This document shows, piece by piece, positions 43,276-55,575 of a stretch of DNA of 64,000 nucleotides; the first letter of the stretch is position 1; every line of letters starts with the position of its first letter. Position numbers and translations under genes: made by a program. The notes beneath the pieces were generated by a model, which searched no databases, was not told the DNA's origin, and was given only the letters and a program-made list of their open reading frames with translations. Location: positions 1,242,862 through 1,306,861 of the forward strand of contig BCIA01000004.1 in assembly GCA_001599815.1 (NCBI GenBank), written 5' to 3'. Source of the DNA: Furcasterigmium furcatum (lineage: Eukaryota; Ascomycota; Sordariomycetes; Glomerellales; Plectosphaerellaceae).

Positions 43276-44073
43276 TTTAGCGAGAATGTGAACGATGTTT
43301 GCGAAAAAGGAGCGTAAAGGAGCGCAAGGGGGCGCGACAACAAGCAAGTAGGATGGGGGACGGGGAGCGGAATTTGGCAGCAGTTGAGGAAAAGACTGTG
43401 GGAGAGTGGGATATTTAAACAAGAACGAAGAGATCATCCGGAGTGATAAACGATTGTTACGAGTCTCTTGGCCTCTCCCCTGAGTCCTGTCCCTCTTTCA
43501 ACAATTTCAGAGACCGAGTCAAACCGGACTCGATCGTTTGCTCGTTCCGTCCAAGCGCCGGAACGAACCACCTCGGGTTCCAACGTACAGACTGGCATAT
43601 GATTGGCCAATGCGCTCCTGGTCCGGGCAGGTCCAATAGGACCACGCTCTAAGCGACGACTTGCAATCAATTTGCAGGGCCCTTTGAGAAATAGAAAGCG
43701 ACTCAGTTCTGTGACTCCAGGCTGCAGCTTTCGCCACTCGCATAGACCTGCGTATGGAATTGAAACCAAGGACGGGTACTCGTAGTACGTGGGTAGAATC
43801 ATGCAAGTAATCTACCATTGATCTCACAGCCACCCGGCAGTCGTCATGGTGGGTAACCGGTGTCATGTAGTCAAACTCAGAGTTCAAATCAAGGGTGCGT
43901 TGGTTGAGTCTTTCCCTGTCCTTACTTGACCATACATCAAATGGAAGACGTGGAGAGGCAAAGCGAAATGCCTTGGCAACCAAGCCTGGCATGCCTGGTA
44001 GAGTTTCCGGGAGTTGATATGATTTAAATTGAAGACCTATGACTGATGAATCTCTTCCTGACCTGTGTCATTA
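43276..44073. other. Intergenic region
   Basis: About 800 bp: promoter of the RTA1 gene and 3' flank of the kelch gene. Two overlapping minus-strand ORFs of 120-160 codons lack any recognisable protein features. Confidence 0.4.
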
Positions 44074-46097
44074 CTAGTACTTGTTCGTGGGCCGTGCAAC
44101 ACTTGTCCCATCGACCTCATACCGAGGCTCCGAAGCATATCGGGGGCCGTCTCGATCCACCACGAGCTCCGGAGGCAGGTAACCGGCAGGCAACTCGCTC
44201 CGAACCGAATCCGGCATCTCGGGGTAATATTGGAAACCGGGTTTGCTGCTCTGCGACTCAGTGCTCTCCATCTCAGGCGTCCCGGTCCCAGCCCCAGCCG
44301 GCTCTTGCTGCTGCGCGGCGCGCCGCCGCCGCCTTCTCCTCAGGAACCAGAATAGAGCGCCGATCACAGCGACGACGACAACACCGCCGACAGCGCCGCC
44401 GGCAATGGCGCCGACCGGGGGTGAGTCTTCTTGGGAACTGCGACTGCGACTCGGCGTCGGCCAATTGTCACCGGCGCGAAGAACGTCGGCGGTCTCCTGC
44501 GACAACCCCTGCATGGAATAGTCGTCCCAACTACACAACGAGTCAGCCCGTGGACGCAAAAGGGGTAGAAGGTCTCGCCTGACGTACTTATTGGCAACCC
44601 AATCTTGGATTAACTGATGTTGGACATATGGCTCCGCGTCGGCATCGTATCTCGTCGTCCATTGCAGGGTGGTCATATCGAGGAGTCCGATCCCCTGGGG
44701 GAACGCATCACGCTCGGTCCGCGAATTATCGTCCGAGAACCCGCCCCAGCTGAGTAGATGCCGCCGGCCAACGACGGCACAGCTATGTCGCTGCCGCATG
44801 CGGTCGGCATTCGTGGCCCCGGGCACCGTGGTCCAGTGGAAGGTGGGGATGCTCAAGATGTGCACGTCGCTGTACCTTACATCCTCGAGCGGATTTACGC
44901 CACCGTAGATGAAGCTAATAAGAACTCGCGTTAGCAAGCGGACATCAGGACAGAGGTCACTCTTGCCGGAGGACTCACATGTCGAATCGAGTACCGTTGT
45001 CTGAGGCCACGGCCGCGGTGCAGAAGCCCGTACGGACTCCCGGCGGGGTGCCGAACGTTTCCTGCGAGTACCATCTGTTGGTCTCCGGGTCCATGAAATG
45101 AATTGTGCTGAAGTTGAGCATGTCTTCTCTGGCATAAGAATCCTCGTTGTGCGTGACACCGCCAAAGACGAAGACGAGGCCCCTGGGTCCGAGGTCCTGA
45201 GCGAAGACGGCGCCACCGCCGATCATCGTGTTTACCGGAGAATACGGGGCGCGGGTATCGTGAGACCACGTCTTTGATTTGAAGTTGAAGGTGATATAGC
45301 CGCCCATGGGACCTTGATGCTCGGGGGTCGTCGAGGATGTCGAGACGCCCCCGAAGATGAATCCCTTATCCTGTGTGCTGACGTAGGCGTTCGACCGCGA
45401 CCTCTTGAGCGTGTAGAAGTAATCATTATCGTCCGCGGGCGTCTCGTTCCTCCATCGTCCTCCGCCGACGCCGTCAGACTCGAACCTCCAGAGTTCAGGG
45501 AGGTCGCGGATCGAATCCGTACCGAACGCCTCGCCGCCCCAGGCGTAGAATGAGTTAGAGGACTGATTGACCAGCAGCGCTTGCCGCATCACAGATTGCT
45601 TGGGATTCGATCCGTATTCGGTTTCGATTATGTCGACGTCGTCGGTATTCCATGATCTGGTCAGGTCGATCGCGAGTGTCGCGTTCACTTCGTCGAGAGA
45701 CACCAAATGTCAGGAATCTCTTCAGCACGGGGCAGACGGTGTGATACGAACTTGGGTTCCGAGACTCGTCGGTATTGTTTTGAGACACGTCTCCGCCATC
45801 GAAATAGATGTAGTCGCCGAGTACCACAGCTAGAGGGGTTGTCAGAGTTGGATCTCAAAGCCCTTGGACTGTGAAAGCGAGCGTACCTCCAGAGTCTGCG
45901 CGTCGCAAGAACTGATTGTTCGGGGGAACATTGTCGGGCTCGACCAGGGACGACTCCGACGGCGTCGGTTCTGGGGATGGTGACGATTCCTGTCCTCCCT
46001 CTCCGTTCATTTGGCCGAGAACAGCATTGACGCACAGAAACCAAAGCAAGAAAGAGCACCAGGCGTGACTCTGTGCACGCGAGCGAATGAATCTCAT
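44074..46097 (-). CDS. Kelch-repeat single-pass membrane protein
   Basis: Exons (transcript order) 46097-45887, 45829-45752, 45687-44979, 44914-44588, 44530-44074 give 593 residues. The ATG at 46097 gives a good signal peptide (MRFIRSRAQSHAWCSFLLWF). The extracellular part has kelch blades with repeated GG pairs: DYIYFDGGD, FYAWGGEAF, GFIFGGVST, LVFVFGGVTHNED, FIYGGVNPLEDV, HLLSWGGFS. One transmembrane helix (GAIAGGAVGGVVVVAVIGAL) is followed by an eight-Arg stop-transfer run and a Pro/Glu/Ser-rich cytoplasmic tail. This layout is common in fungal cell-surface kelch proteins thought to sense or organise the wall; ligands are unknown. The short second exon and the donor GTTCGT at 45751 are the least sure points. 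An upstream ATG at 46256 would add a hydrophobic lead and is less likely. Confidence 0.82.
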
Positions 46098-47745
46098 GTC
46101 GTCCTGTCCGCGCTCAGGCTGAGGGAATGCTGGCTGGACGTTGTTGGGCGAGAGAAACAGGGCGATACTCGAGGGTAGAAGAAGCAGGAGAGCCGCCCGG
46201 CTCAGCAGTCGCTCGAGCGGTGCTGGTTTCCAAGAAGTTGGAAGTTGGAGTGGCATCGAACATCGTCATCGCCCCCAACGGCACAGCATCAATCAGCCTT
46301 CAGTCCAATCGATGCCCATGCGCAGAGCCAGGCTGTGATGAGGGGTTCTTGGCTTCGCCCAAACCTGGCCAGATCGACCTGAGATACCTATTCTTGTCTG
46401 GCTATGGCCAATCAGGCGGCCTTCACTCCAGGGCCGTACATTGATAGCGGCTGGGCGGGCATCGGAGTTTTGTCGGACGCAGCCTGATGCCAGCCTTGGC
46501 CTTTCTACCCTCACGCGACTCCTTTCACGAGGCTCTCAGTTTGTCCACGACTCGGCGCGGTTGATGACGGGGAGCCTGGGCAAGACTTCCCATGTCACCG
46601 AGTGATCCAGCATGATCTTTCCCATCTTCAAACCGAGAGATCAGTGTAGGTTCGCGCTTTCACATAGTAACGGCCATCGTATTCCTGTGAGGCTGCCCGG
46701 ATGTCCTCCGCACCAAGTAGTTGATGGGCATGTGGCATGTCACTCTCTTCCATGAGCCCGAGAGAGCTTTACATATTGCCATTGGAGGGTCCTACCCAAG
46801 TGATCAAGAAATCTGGGGAACTGTCTGAGATATCTGAGCCAGCCAAGCCTCCCAAGGGAGTGATATTGTGCCGCTTGCGGACAATCATGTCTGTGATACT
46901 AGAGATTTTATGCAAGCCTGCTTATTCGTCCTCTTTTTCAAAATATGCGGGTTTGTGTCGCTCATACCTTACAGGCGTTCTCATGCCATGACGGCTTGAA
47001 TGCCTTTTCGCGGACGTACTGACAGGGTTGACATCAAGAGTGGGAAGCAGAAAGAAATTGGAGAAGATAAATAAATAATAAATACAGCATTGAGAATTCG
47101 CCGGTCGCTGTCCTCGCAGTCCTCGCAATTGCTGTATTTCGGAGACAGGATGAGGGTCGGTGAATGGAAGTTATGGAATCACGAGGTCCAAGAAGTTGCT
47201 GCTCACCGACCGGGACACCGACGACAGACCGAGGTGACCTCGGGAGTTCAAGTTTTCTCGGTCAGAACTCAGGGGCGATAGGGCTGCCCGCTAAGCACCC
47301 CCCAAACCCCCCCAACCCCCGCCGGACCACGGGATGCAGGCACTAGCGTGGGGGGGCCCGGTGTCCGCGACGCTAATAAGCTTTGGAGCCAGCTCCATCA
47401 TGATCCAGACCCGTTCTTCAAGTTGCAAACGTGCTCGGGCACCTGATGGAATCCTGCGAAAAACTAGCACACCGCCAGCGGCCCAAGGTCCACTGTATGA
47501 CATGGCCCGCGCTGACCGCCCAATGCACCGGCTTGTACTGCTCCTAGTCGGGGCAGCGGTGCAGTACTTGTCATTTCATGCCGGCCGGAGTAGATAACAG
47601 AGCGAGCGAGCTGCTCTGTCACTGCCTCCTTCTCACCTCTCTCTCTCTCTCTCTCCTATTCCTCCTCCCACAACACATCAACACATCACCTTCACCTCCC
47701 AATTCAATCCGACCTCCCTCCCTACCTCCCACCGTCCTCACAGCC
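46098..47745. other. Long intergenic region between kelch and mannitol dehydrogenase genes
   Basis: About 1.65 kb, divergent promoters. No convincing gene. A C-rich stretch is near 47300 and a CT microsatellite lies just before the mannitol dehydrogenase start. Confidence 0.45.
47637..47655 (+). repeat. CT microsatellite in the 5' leader
   Basis: About nine CT units followed by a pyrimidine-rich run up to about 47740, just before the ATG at 47746. Pyrimidine-rich leaders are common near transcription starts of highly expressed fungal genes. Confidence 0.7.
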
Positions 47746-49293
47746 ATGCCGCACAGCACCGAGCCCAGCGCCCTGCGGCTGAGCAGCGAGACGCTGCCCG
47801 AGATCCGCAAGAGCAATGTCCGCGTCTTCGACTACGACCGCTCCGCCGTCACCCACGGCATCGTCCACGTCGGCGTCGGCGGCTTCCACCGCGCCCACCT
47901 GGCAGTCTACATCGACCGCATCCTCTCCCAGTTCGCCGAGGCAAACAACTGGGCCATCTGCGGCGTCGGCCTGACGCCGTGGGACTCGGCCATGCGTGAT
48001 GCCCTGGCCCCCCAGGACACCCTCTATACCCTCATGGAGCGTGGCGCCGCCGGCACCGTCGCCCACGTCATCGGTGCCATTACCGAGTACATCTTCGCTC
48101 CCGGCAACAGCGAGCAGGTCATCGCCAAGATGGCCCATCCCGACACCCACATCGTCTCCATGACCATCACCGAGGGCGGCTACTTCTACAACGAGAACAC
48201 ACACGAGCTGGTCGAGGACCACCCCGACATCCAGGCCGACCTCGCCGCCGAGGCCGCCCCCAAGACCATCTTCGGCTACCTGTACGAGGCCCAGGCCCGC
48301 CGCCGCGATGCCGGTCTCAAGCCCTTCACCGTCCTCTCCTGCGACAACATGCAGAAGAACGGCAGCATCACACGCAGCATGCTGCTGAGCTTTGCCCGGC
48401 TCAAGAACCCCGAAGTCGCCGACTGGCTGGCCCAGCACGGCGCCTTCCCCAACAGCATGGTCGACCGCATCACCCCCCGGACGGCCGACTCGGACAAGGA
48501 GCTGCTCTCGACCCAGTTCGGCGTCGAGGACGCCTGGCCCGTCGTCACGGAGCCCTTCATGCAGTGGGTGCTCGAGGACCAGTTCTCTGACGGCCGCCCG
48601 CCCTTTGAGAAGGTTGGCGTGCAGGTCGTCGAGAGCGTGCACCAGGTCGAGCAGTTCGAGATGCACAAACTACGCCTGCTCAACGGCAGCCACAGCGCCA
48701 TCGCCTACCTGGGCTTCCTGGCCGGCTTCAAGTACGTCGACGAGGTCCTGGCCGACCCGCTGTGGCACAGCTACGTCTCCGGCCTCATGCACACCGAGGT
48801 CAAGCCCCTGCTGCCGGCCATCCCGGGCGTCGACCTCGACCAGTACTGCGAGACACTGATGGAGCGCTTCTCCAACCCCACGCTCAAGGACGAGATCGCC
48901 CGCCTGTGCATCGGCGGCTCCGGCAAGCTGCCGCAATTCATCATGCCCAGCATCGCCGAGCAGATCATGCGCGCCCAGAAGCAGCAGGACGCCGACGGCG
49001 ACAGCGCCCCCCTGCGCCGCCTGACGCTGGCCGTCGCCGGCTGGTTCCGCTACCTCTCCGGCGTCGACGAGCAGGGCCACGAGCACAAGATCAGCCCCAT
49101 CGACGAGATCGCCATCCACGACCTCCAGCCGCTGGCCCGCGAGGGCGGCCGCTCCCCCACCCAGCTCATCGGCGTCCGCCACCTCTTCGGCGACGACCTG
49201 CGCGGCGACGAGCGCTTCATGCGCGAGCTGACCGACGCCCTGGCCAGCCTGTACGACAACGGCGCCAGGAAGACGCTGGCCGCCTACGCGTGA
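47746..49293 (+). CDS. Mannitol 2-dehydrogenase (long-chain polyol dehydrogenase)
   Basis: Single exon, 515 residues, close to the usual 502. The start is the ATG at 47746 (MPHSTEPSALRLSS). The N-terminal Rossmann motif is HVGVGGFHRAHLAVY; the catalytic site is KLRLLNGSH, the K-x4-N-x2-H pattern of polyol-specific long-chain dehydrogenases. SMTITEGGYF, FTVLSCDNMQKNG and DRITPRT are other family blocks. It interconverts mannitol and fructose with NAD(H) in the cytosol, part of fungal mannitol metabolism. Codon use is strongly biased to C-ending codons, and the leader is pyrimidine-rich, which suggests high expression. No specific tie to neighbours. Confidence 0.93.
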   Translation: MPHSTEPSALRLSSETLPEIRKSNVRVFDYDRSAVTHGIVHVGVGGFHRAHLAVYIDRILSQFAEANNWAICGVGLTPWDSAMRDALAPQDTLYTLMERGAAGTVAHVIGAITEYIFAPGNSEQVIAKMAHPDTHIVSMTITEGGYFYNENTHELVEDHPDIQADLAAEAAPKTIFGYLYEAQARRRDAGLKPFTVLSCDNMQKNGSITRSMLLSFARLKNPEVADWLAQHGAFPNSMVDRITPRTADSDKELLSTQFGVEDAWPVVTEPFMQWVLEDQFSDGRPPFEKVGVQVVESVHQVEQFEMHKLRLLNGSHSAIAYLGFLAGFKYVDEVLADPLWHSYVSGLMHTEVKPLLPAIPGVDLDQYCETLMERFSNPTLKDEIARLCIGGSGKLPQFIMPSIAEQIMRAQKQQDADGDSAPLRRLTLAVAGWFRYLSGVDEQGHEHKISPIDEIAIHDLQPLAREGGRSPTQLIGVRHLFGDDLRGDERFMRELTDALASLYDNGARKTLAAYA

Positions 49294-49888
49294 GTCGAGC
49301 AAGCGAAGTGTAATCCTCACGAGCAACGACTCGTGGGAAAGATGTAATTTTTTGTTTCCGACGCAAGCGCTCTTGGTTGCCATTTACAAGATGATTTGAG
49401 GCGAAATGATCTTTGCATAGAGGACTAGACCTGCTAGAACTTTAGAGGAGCGGATTCTATAGAGGGGAACGGGCGTTTTTACGATGACAACTACGAAAGC
49501 ACGAAATAATAATTGTTCTCTGTTTCTACCATACTCGCATCAGTGGCATTCATGTGATCTTCCCTTTCTACCTGAGCTACGTGGTCACTCCAGTACGGCT
49601 TCTCCAAAACACTGGGGAACCGTTGCATTTTTCACCGTCGCCACTTTCTCTTCTCCACTGACGCAACCACGACAACACTGTACGCAGACAGTCGAGCCTC
49701 CTATTGTGGAGAAGAGACCCTGGAATTCTGTGTGGCCCTCCAGATGGATGAGCTCGGCCGAATAAACCCCTGAACTACAGCCCACCTCCTTCTAGAAGAG
49801 CCACACTCCATCCACGGCCGATGGATACAACGTAGACCCCCCTCCACTAATGCAGCATGCCGCAATGTAACGCGCTGATACAATCCCT
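49294..49888. other. Intergenic region
   Basis: About 595 bp, 3' flank of mannitol dehydrogenase. Only short ORFs without features. Confidence 0.4.
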
Positions 49889-50390
49889 TTATGGAGGCTT
49901 AAAGCCAACCCGTCCGCCGCGGTACTTCAGGACTCCATGCTCCGTCGCCGTTTCCTTGCCCTGTTGCTCCCGGATCAACTCCTTCACCCCGTCGTCCGTC
50001 ATACTGCCAGCCTGCTCCAACACGGGCATCGTGGTGCCTGACACCATCTGCGCAACCGTCTGCCACGAGTTCCCAATTGCAGACACCCGCGTGCGCGCCA
50101 GGAAGTAGGCCGCGACAGCGGACACGAGGCAGATCTGCACGGCCACCTGCGTGGCACACAGAATCATGCCGAGCCACCTTCCCGGGATGAGCGCCGGCTC
50201 GGCGAACGAGGCCAGCGCCGTGTAGTCGTACGTGGCCTGCGCGAGGCTTTCGTAGAATTTCTGCCGGCTGAACATCGCCAGCAGCGTCTGGAGCGCCAGG
50301 GCCGCGCTCCCGGTCTCTTTTATCGTGTCTTCGCAGATCCGGGAGTGTGTCTCGTGCAGCCTCGGCTCCAGAGGGAATTGTCATGACAGA
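49889..50390 (-). pseudogene. C-terminal fragment of a putative membrane protein gene
   Basis: The frame closing at 49889 reads back to about 50390 as coherent protein sequence: LHETHSRICEDTIKETGSAA, LALQTLLAMFSRQKFYESLA, TALASFAEPALIPGRWLGMI, then a hydrophobic helix (VQICLVSAVAAYFLA). There is only an internal ATG (50275), and a TGA at about 50390 closes the frame to the left in transcript sense, so most of the protein is missing. It looks like the last exon of a larger fungal membrane protein, either decayed or with upstream exons I cannot recognise. The stretch 50391-50885 shows no further coherent frame. Confidence 0.4.
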
Positions 50391-50885
50391 AGCCCAAGTG
50401 GGAGCAACTTGATTTGGGTCCAGTCCAAAAGTGTGAACACACCCGTTGATTCAGTCGCTCGACGAGTAAACTGCTTCAAGCTCTGACTACCTAGGTAGTA
50501 CGAGTGAGAATTTCCATAAAAGCACCGTCACTGCGGGGAGTAGTGGTGCAAAACCGCCGTAGGTCGATACAGCAGGTATCTTGCGGTATACAGTCGCCTC
50601 GCGTGCGGCTGCCGGGCCGTGTTGATGCCCTCGGCAGATATGAGAGATCTGGGGCCCGTCCCGATTCGGCTCGCCGTCCGAACACTCGGCCTGACTCATT
50701 CGGCGTCGGCAGTGGAGTGTCCAGTCAAGTTACCCAGCCAGCAAAATTCGGCTGGTTTAATACTCGCACCTTGGAGATGAGATCTGCCTCCCGCGAGATC
50801 CACATCGCGCCAAGCCGTATCTGAATAGATACGGGGCGAGTCTACATACAAGCTAAGAGTAGGCCCCAACGAAGATACGAACAGC
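50391..50885. promoter_or_regulatory. Upstream region of the ABC transporter gene
   Basis: About 495 bp between the fragment and the ABC transporter start. No clear TATA box or repeated motif; presumed promoter only by position. Confidence 0.35.
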
Positions 50886-53800
50886 ATGACGGATAACCCG
50901 ATGGCCCCTGATAAGGGGGATCCAGGTCCTTCGGATGCATCATCATCACCGAAAGAAAAGCCCGACGCCGCTCCTCGAAACGCTGAGCAAGGAACCAGAG
51001 CCCCAGCCTTTGCCGATTACCTCCGTGTCTTCACATACGCTACGAAATGGGACTTTGTCGCATACGCTGTCGCATCTGTCAGCTCCATCGGCGCCGGCGT
51101 TGCCCTCCCTCTCATGATTATCATCTTCGGCCAGCTCGTTGGGGAATTCTCGCAGTATGCAGGCGACCCAGAGGCCATGACTCGAGAATCATTTCGCGCA
51201 GTCCTCGACCGCCAGGCGCTGTTCATGATGGGCCTGTTCCTCGGCCGCTGGGCCCTGAACACAATCAACAAGTTCTGCTTCCGCATGATCGGCCTCCGAC
51301 TCTCATCAGCGGTGCGCATGCACTACCTCCGAACCCTGTTCGCGCAGTCAATCCACCTCATCGACTCAATGCCCGCGGGAGCGCCGGCGACGGCTATCAC
51401 GGCCACATCCAACATGCTGCAGGTTGGCGTCTCCGAGCGACTGGGAACATTCCTCGAGTACAACGGCACGATATGGTCGGCGATTATCGTGGCGTTTATA
51501 TGGAGCTGGGACCTCACCCTGGTGATTTCGTCGCTCATCATCTACTCTCTGGTAGTCTTGTCGGTGGTGGTGCCCTTCATTGTGAAGAAGCAAACGGCCG
51601 TGGTCATGGCAGACATGCAGGGCACAGCGGTAGCCAGCGAGGCGCTGGGAGGGATCCGGCTGGTCATGGCGTGCGGTGCCCAGGAGCATGTGCTGCAGAA
51701 ATACTCGACATGGGTTCTTGAGGCAAAGGGTCATGGTCTCAGGATGGCACCGGTAGTCGGCGCTCAGATGGGTCTGCTGGTGAGCTGTCCTCGAACTGTT
51801 GAGGTTGACATTTTGTTGCTGACCTGCCCTGTTAGTCTTTTGGAGCCTTCGGCGTCTTCGGGCTGGCATTTTGGTATGGCACGCAGCGGTTCATTGCCGG
51901 GGCGCTCAGGGACGCCGGCGTGGTGATCGTCGTGCTCATGTCGGTCATGCTGATCTTGACGTCGCTGGAGCGCATATCGACGCCTTTGATGGCCGTCAGC
52001 AAGGCCATGGTCGCCGCCTGCGAGTTCTTCATCGTGATTGATGCGCCGCAGCCCCCCTCCGGAACGTCTAGGCCCGATATCGCCTCCCTGGATCTCACCT
52101 TCGACAGCGTCGTTTTCGAGTATCCGAGCCGGCCCGGCACGAAGGTGCTGAACAACCTCAGCTTCCGCATTCAATCTGGTAAGAATACTGCCCTTGTTGG
52201 TCCGTCGGGATCAGGGAAGAGCACTGTTGTTGGGTTGATCGAGAGGTGGTATTCACTTCGGGAGCAGCCCGCGCTGCCGACTTTGGTTATGGCTGCGGCG
52301 CCCAAGCAGGCCGACGCGGAGGCCGAAGGCGAAGGTGATGCGGCCGAAAACGAGCACTCTGTACAGCCCGAGAAGGAGCCAGAGGTTGCGGCCCCGAAGA
52401 TTTCGGGATCCGTCTCCGTTGGCAAACATAATCTTGAGGACCTGGACCTTCGTTGGTGGAGGTCCAAGATCGGCTTGGTGCAGCAGGAGCCATTCCTCTT
52501 CAACGACACAATCTTCGGAAATGTCGCCAACGGTTTGATCGGCACACAGTGGGCAGATGAACCCGAACAACAGAAGAGGAAGATGGTCCGAGAAGCGTGC
52601 AAAGAGGCTTATGCTCATGAGTTTATCAGCAGGCTGCCTGACGTAAGTCGACTCGACCTGCTGTCTTGATTTTGTTTCACATGGTTCCCACAGACAGACT
52701 GACCGGACTAAAGGGATACGACACCCACGTTGGCGATGGCGGTATTAAGCTATCGGGAGGCCAGAAGCAACGTATCGCCATTGCTAGGAGTATCATCAAG
52801 AAACCTGAGATCATGATCCTTGACGAAGCCACCAGCGCCATCGATGCCAAGAGCGAAAAGATTGTTCAGGCTGCCCTCGACAGGGCCACGCAGAACCGCA
52901 CGACTATCACCATTGCCCATCGCCTATCCACCATCCAGAAGGCCGACCACATCATCGTCCTCAAGCAAGGGAGTGCTGTCGAGCAAGGGACGCACCGCAG
53001 CCTCATGGAAGCTCAGGGTGTATACAGGGGGCTTGTCAACGCCCAGTCCCTGCGCTTGGCTGTTCCTGTCGGCGACGATGTGCGACAAGCCACCAAAACT
53101 GACACCGACTCTGACTCGAAAATCGAAGACCCCGACCTTGACCAACCTATCCTTGCCGCAAAGATGGATTCTGATGACAGATCTGGGACGTCCGCGAAGT
53201 CCCGTGGCCTGGCAAAGAGTTTCTTGACTCTCTTCATCAGACGGCGCTCCCAGTGGCCCGTCTATCTCGGGATCCTCCTCTCCGTCATGTGTACCGCCGC
53301 TGCGACGCCGCTACAGGCCGGGTTGTTTGCCAAGGTTATCGGTGTTTTCCTTCTGGACGATGGCGACCTCAAGGAACAGGGCGATTTCTGGGGTCTCATG
53401 TGGCTCGCCCTCGCGGCAGGAGTTGGCCTCTCTTACCTCGGCAGCGGCTGGTTCGCGTTAAAGGCACAGTACTCCGTCAGCGCCGTGTACAAATTGCAGT
53501 ACCTCACCAACATGCTGTATCAGAAACTCGCGTTCTTCGACCAGGAAGGCAATTCGCACGGCACGCTGAGCTCTAGAGTGTCCGGCGACGCAAAGCAACT
53601 CGAGGAGCTTCTTGGGATAAACCTGACCTGGCTCCTCCTCGGCGTCTTCCAGATCATTGGCTGCGTCATCATAGCGCTCGTTTTTGCCTGGAAGCTGGGC
53701 CTGATAGCCCTGTTCATCACCATGCCTGTCATGTTGATATCTGGGGCGTGGAGGTACAGGCATGAGTTGCACTTTGACGAGATCAACTCGGCCGTCTTCA

Positions 53801-55019
53801 TGGAAAGCTCGCAGTTCGCGACAGAAGCCATCGGCGCTATCAGGACGGTGGCATCGCTGACGATGGAGGAATCGATCAACGCCCGGTACGAGGCGCTGCT
53901 GACGGGGCATGTCCAGGCGGCCCGGCGCAAGGCACAGTACGCGTCGGTGTTGTACGGCTTTGCAGACAGCGCAAGCGTCGGATGCCAGGCGCTGATCTTC
54001 TGGTATGGCGGCCAGGAGATGGCCAAGGGTGCGTGGTCCCTAGAGGCGTTCTTTGTATGCTTCATGGCCATCATCTACGGAGCCGAGGGTGCAAGCACGG
54101 CCCTCGGCGTAGCCCCCAATGCCGCCCAAGCCGCGATGGCAGCCAACAGGATTCTCGACGTCGAAGAATCATCGGACCGAGACCACAGAGACCACACAGG
54201 CCCTCCCGCGATCCCCGACACAGCGGGAGGGGTGGAAGTCGAGCTCCGCAACGTCACTTTCAAGTATCCCACTCGCGACATCGGCATTCTTGACTCCCTC
54301 AGCCTCAGGATCGAGAAGGGCCAGTACGCGGCCTTCGTCGGTCCCTCGGGCTGCGGCAAGACGACTATCATCTCCCTACTCGAGCGCTTCTATGACATCC
54401 AGCCGGGCTGTGGCGAGATCCTCTGCAACGGCGTCGACATCAACACGACCAACGCCTACGACTACCGCCGTGGCATGTCCCTTGTGGCACAGGAGCCGAT
54501 AATGTTCAGCGGCACGATTCGCGACAACATCCTCTTCGGCATGGCGGACGTCCCGGATGAGCATATTCACCAGGTGTGCCGGGACGCTTCCATTCACGAC
54601 TTCATCGTTTCGCTTCCCGAGGGCTACAACACCGATGTCGGGCAGAAGGGTGTGGCCATGTCGGGTGGGCAGAAGCAGAGAATCGCCGTGGCGCGTGCTC
54701 TGATTCGTGACCCGAGGCTGTTGTTGCTCGACGAGGCGACGTCGGCGCTTGACTCCGAGTCGGAGAAAGTCGTCCAGGCGGCGCTGGAGCGTGCGCGAGA
54801 GGGGAGAACAATGATTGCCGTGGCACATCGCCTGTCGACGATCCAGAATGCAGATGTCATCTTCGTGTTCGACCAGGGGAGGGTCGTGGAGAAGGGAACG
54901 CACAACGACCTGGTGCAGCGACAGGGGGTTTATTGGGGAATGGTGAGTGCTACTTTGAGATTCATATAGTGGTCTTTACTAACGAGATACAGTGCCAAGC
55001 GCAGGCATTGGATCAGTAG
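50886..55019 (+). CDS. ABCB-type full-length ABC transporter (multidrug resistance type)
   Basis: Exons 50886-51779, 51836-52642, 52714-54942, 54993-55019 give 1318 residues; the last exon adds only CQAQALDQ. The order is TMD1-NBD1-TMD2-NBD2. NBD1 has Walker A GPSGSGKST, Q-loop GLVQQEPFLF, signature LSGGQKQR and Walker B IMILDEATSAID; NBD2 has GPSGCGKTT, SLVAQEPIMF, MSGGQKQR and LLLLDEATSALD. Catalytic glutamates are present in both sites, so both could hydrolyse ATP. NBD1 has an insert of about 50 acidic residues (AEAEGEGDAAENEHS region) between Walker A and the Q-loop. The family exports drugs, lipids or peptides at the plasma membrane. It is convergent with a Zn2Cys6 regulator that may control it. 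Confidence 0.92.
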
Positions 55020-55575
55020 TAGGATCGATGTCCTGGCCCTCTGGGGACTCGACCATTGTGTGGGTGTATTGACCATTTGAGCCACAGTTTTAAAGTATTC
55101 AGTCGTCTCTCGTTCTCTCGACACTCTTCTCTTTTCGACTGCAGAAATTCCGATCTCTCTGCAGCAGTGTAGTTCACTTTTGGCGAGGCCTGTGATCTTC
55201 GAATTGTAATTATTTTCGTTTGTTCAATCATAGCAGTGTCAATGTCGAGGGCTGGGACTGTCGAGACGGAAGCCCCAAAGGAGTCATCGTCGAAGTCGGT
55301 GACATTGAACCTCGCCCCATCGCCAAAGACCACAGTGGAGGGCCTCACGACCTCAGTACCTACGCAAGCTGCGCAAGGGATGAGGCGCGGGCGTGCCTTA
55401 AACTGTAGCGGTGGCGCACATCTGCGTGAGGTTTACGGCCAATCGGCAAACTCGCTTGTGCTATTCTAGGCAGTCGGAGCTTTCCCGAGACACTGTCGAA
55501 CATCGTGGTCCTCAAAGTGCAGACATTGAAAGGCCGAAAAATTACCCGCCTTTGAACTGTACATCGCCAATCATC
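55020..55575. other. Convergent intergenic region
   Basis: About 555 bp between the ends of the ABC transporter and Zn2Cys6 genes. A minus-strand open frame at 55013-55348 has some protein-like character but begins with GTG and has no domain. Confidence 0.4.

Noticed and set aside
43434..43992. Overlapping minus-strand ORFs between RTA1 and kelch genes
   Set aside because: No protein-like features and no splice support.
55013..55348. Minus-strand open frame overlapping the ABC transporter 3' end
   Set aside because: Starts with GTG, overlaps real coding sequence, no domain; some protein-like look but not enough.
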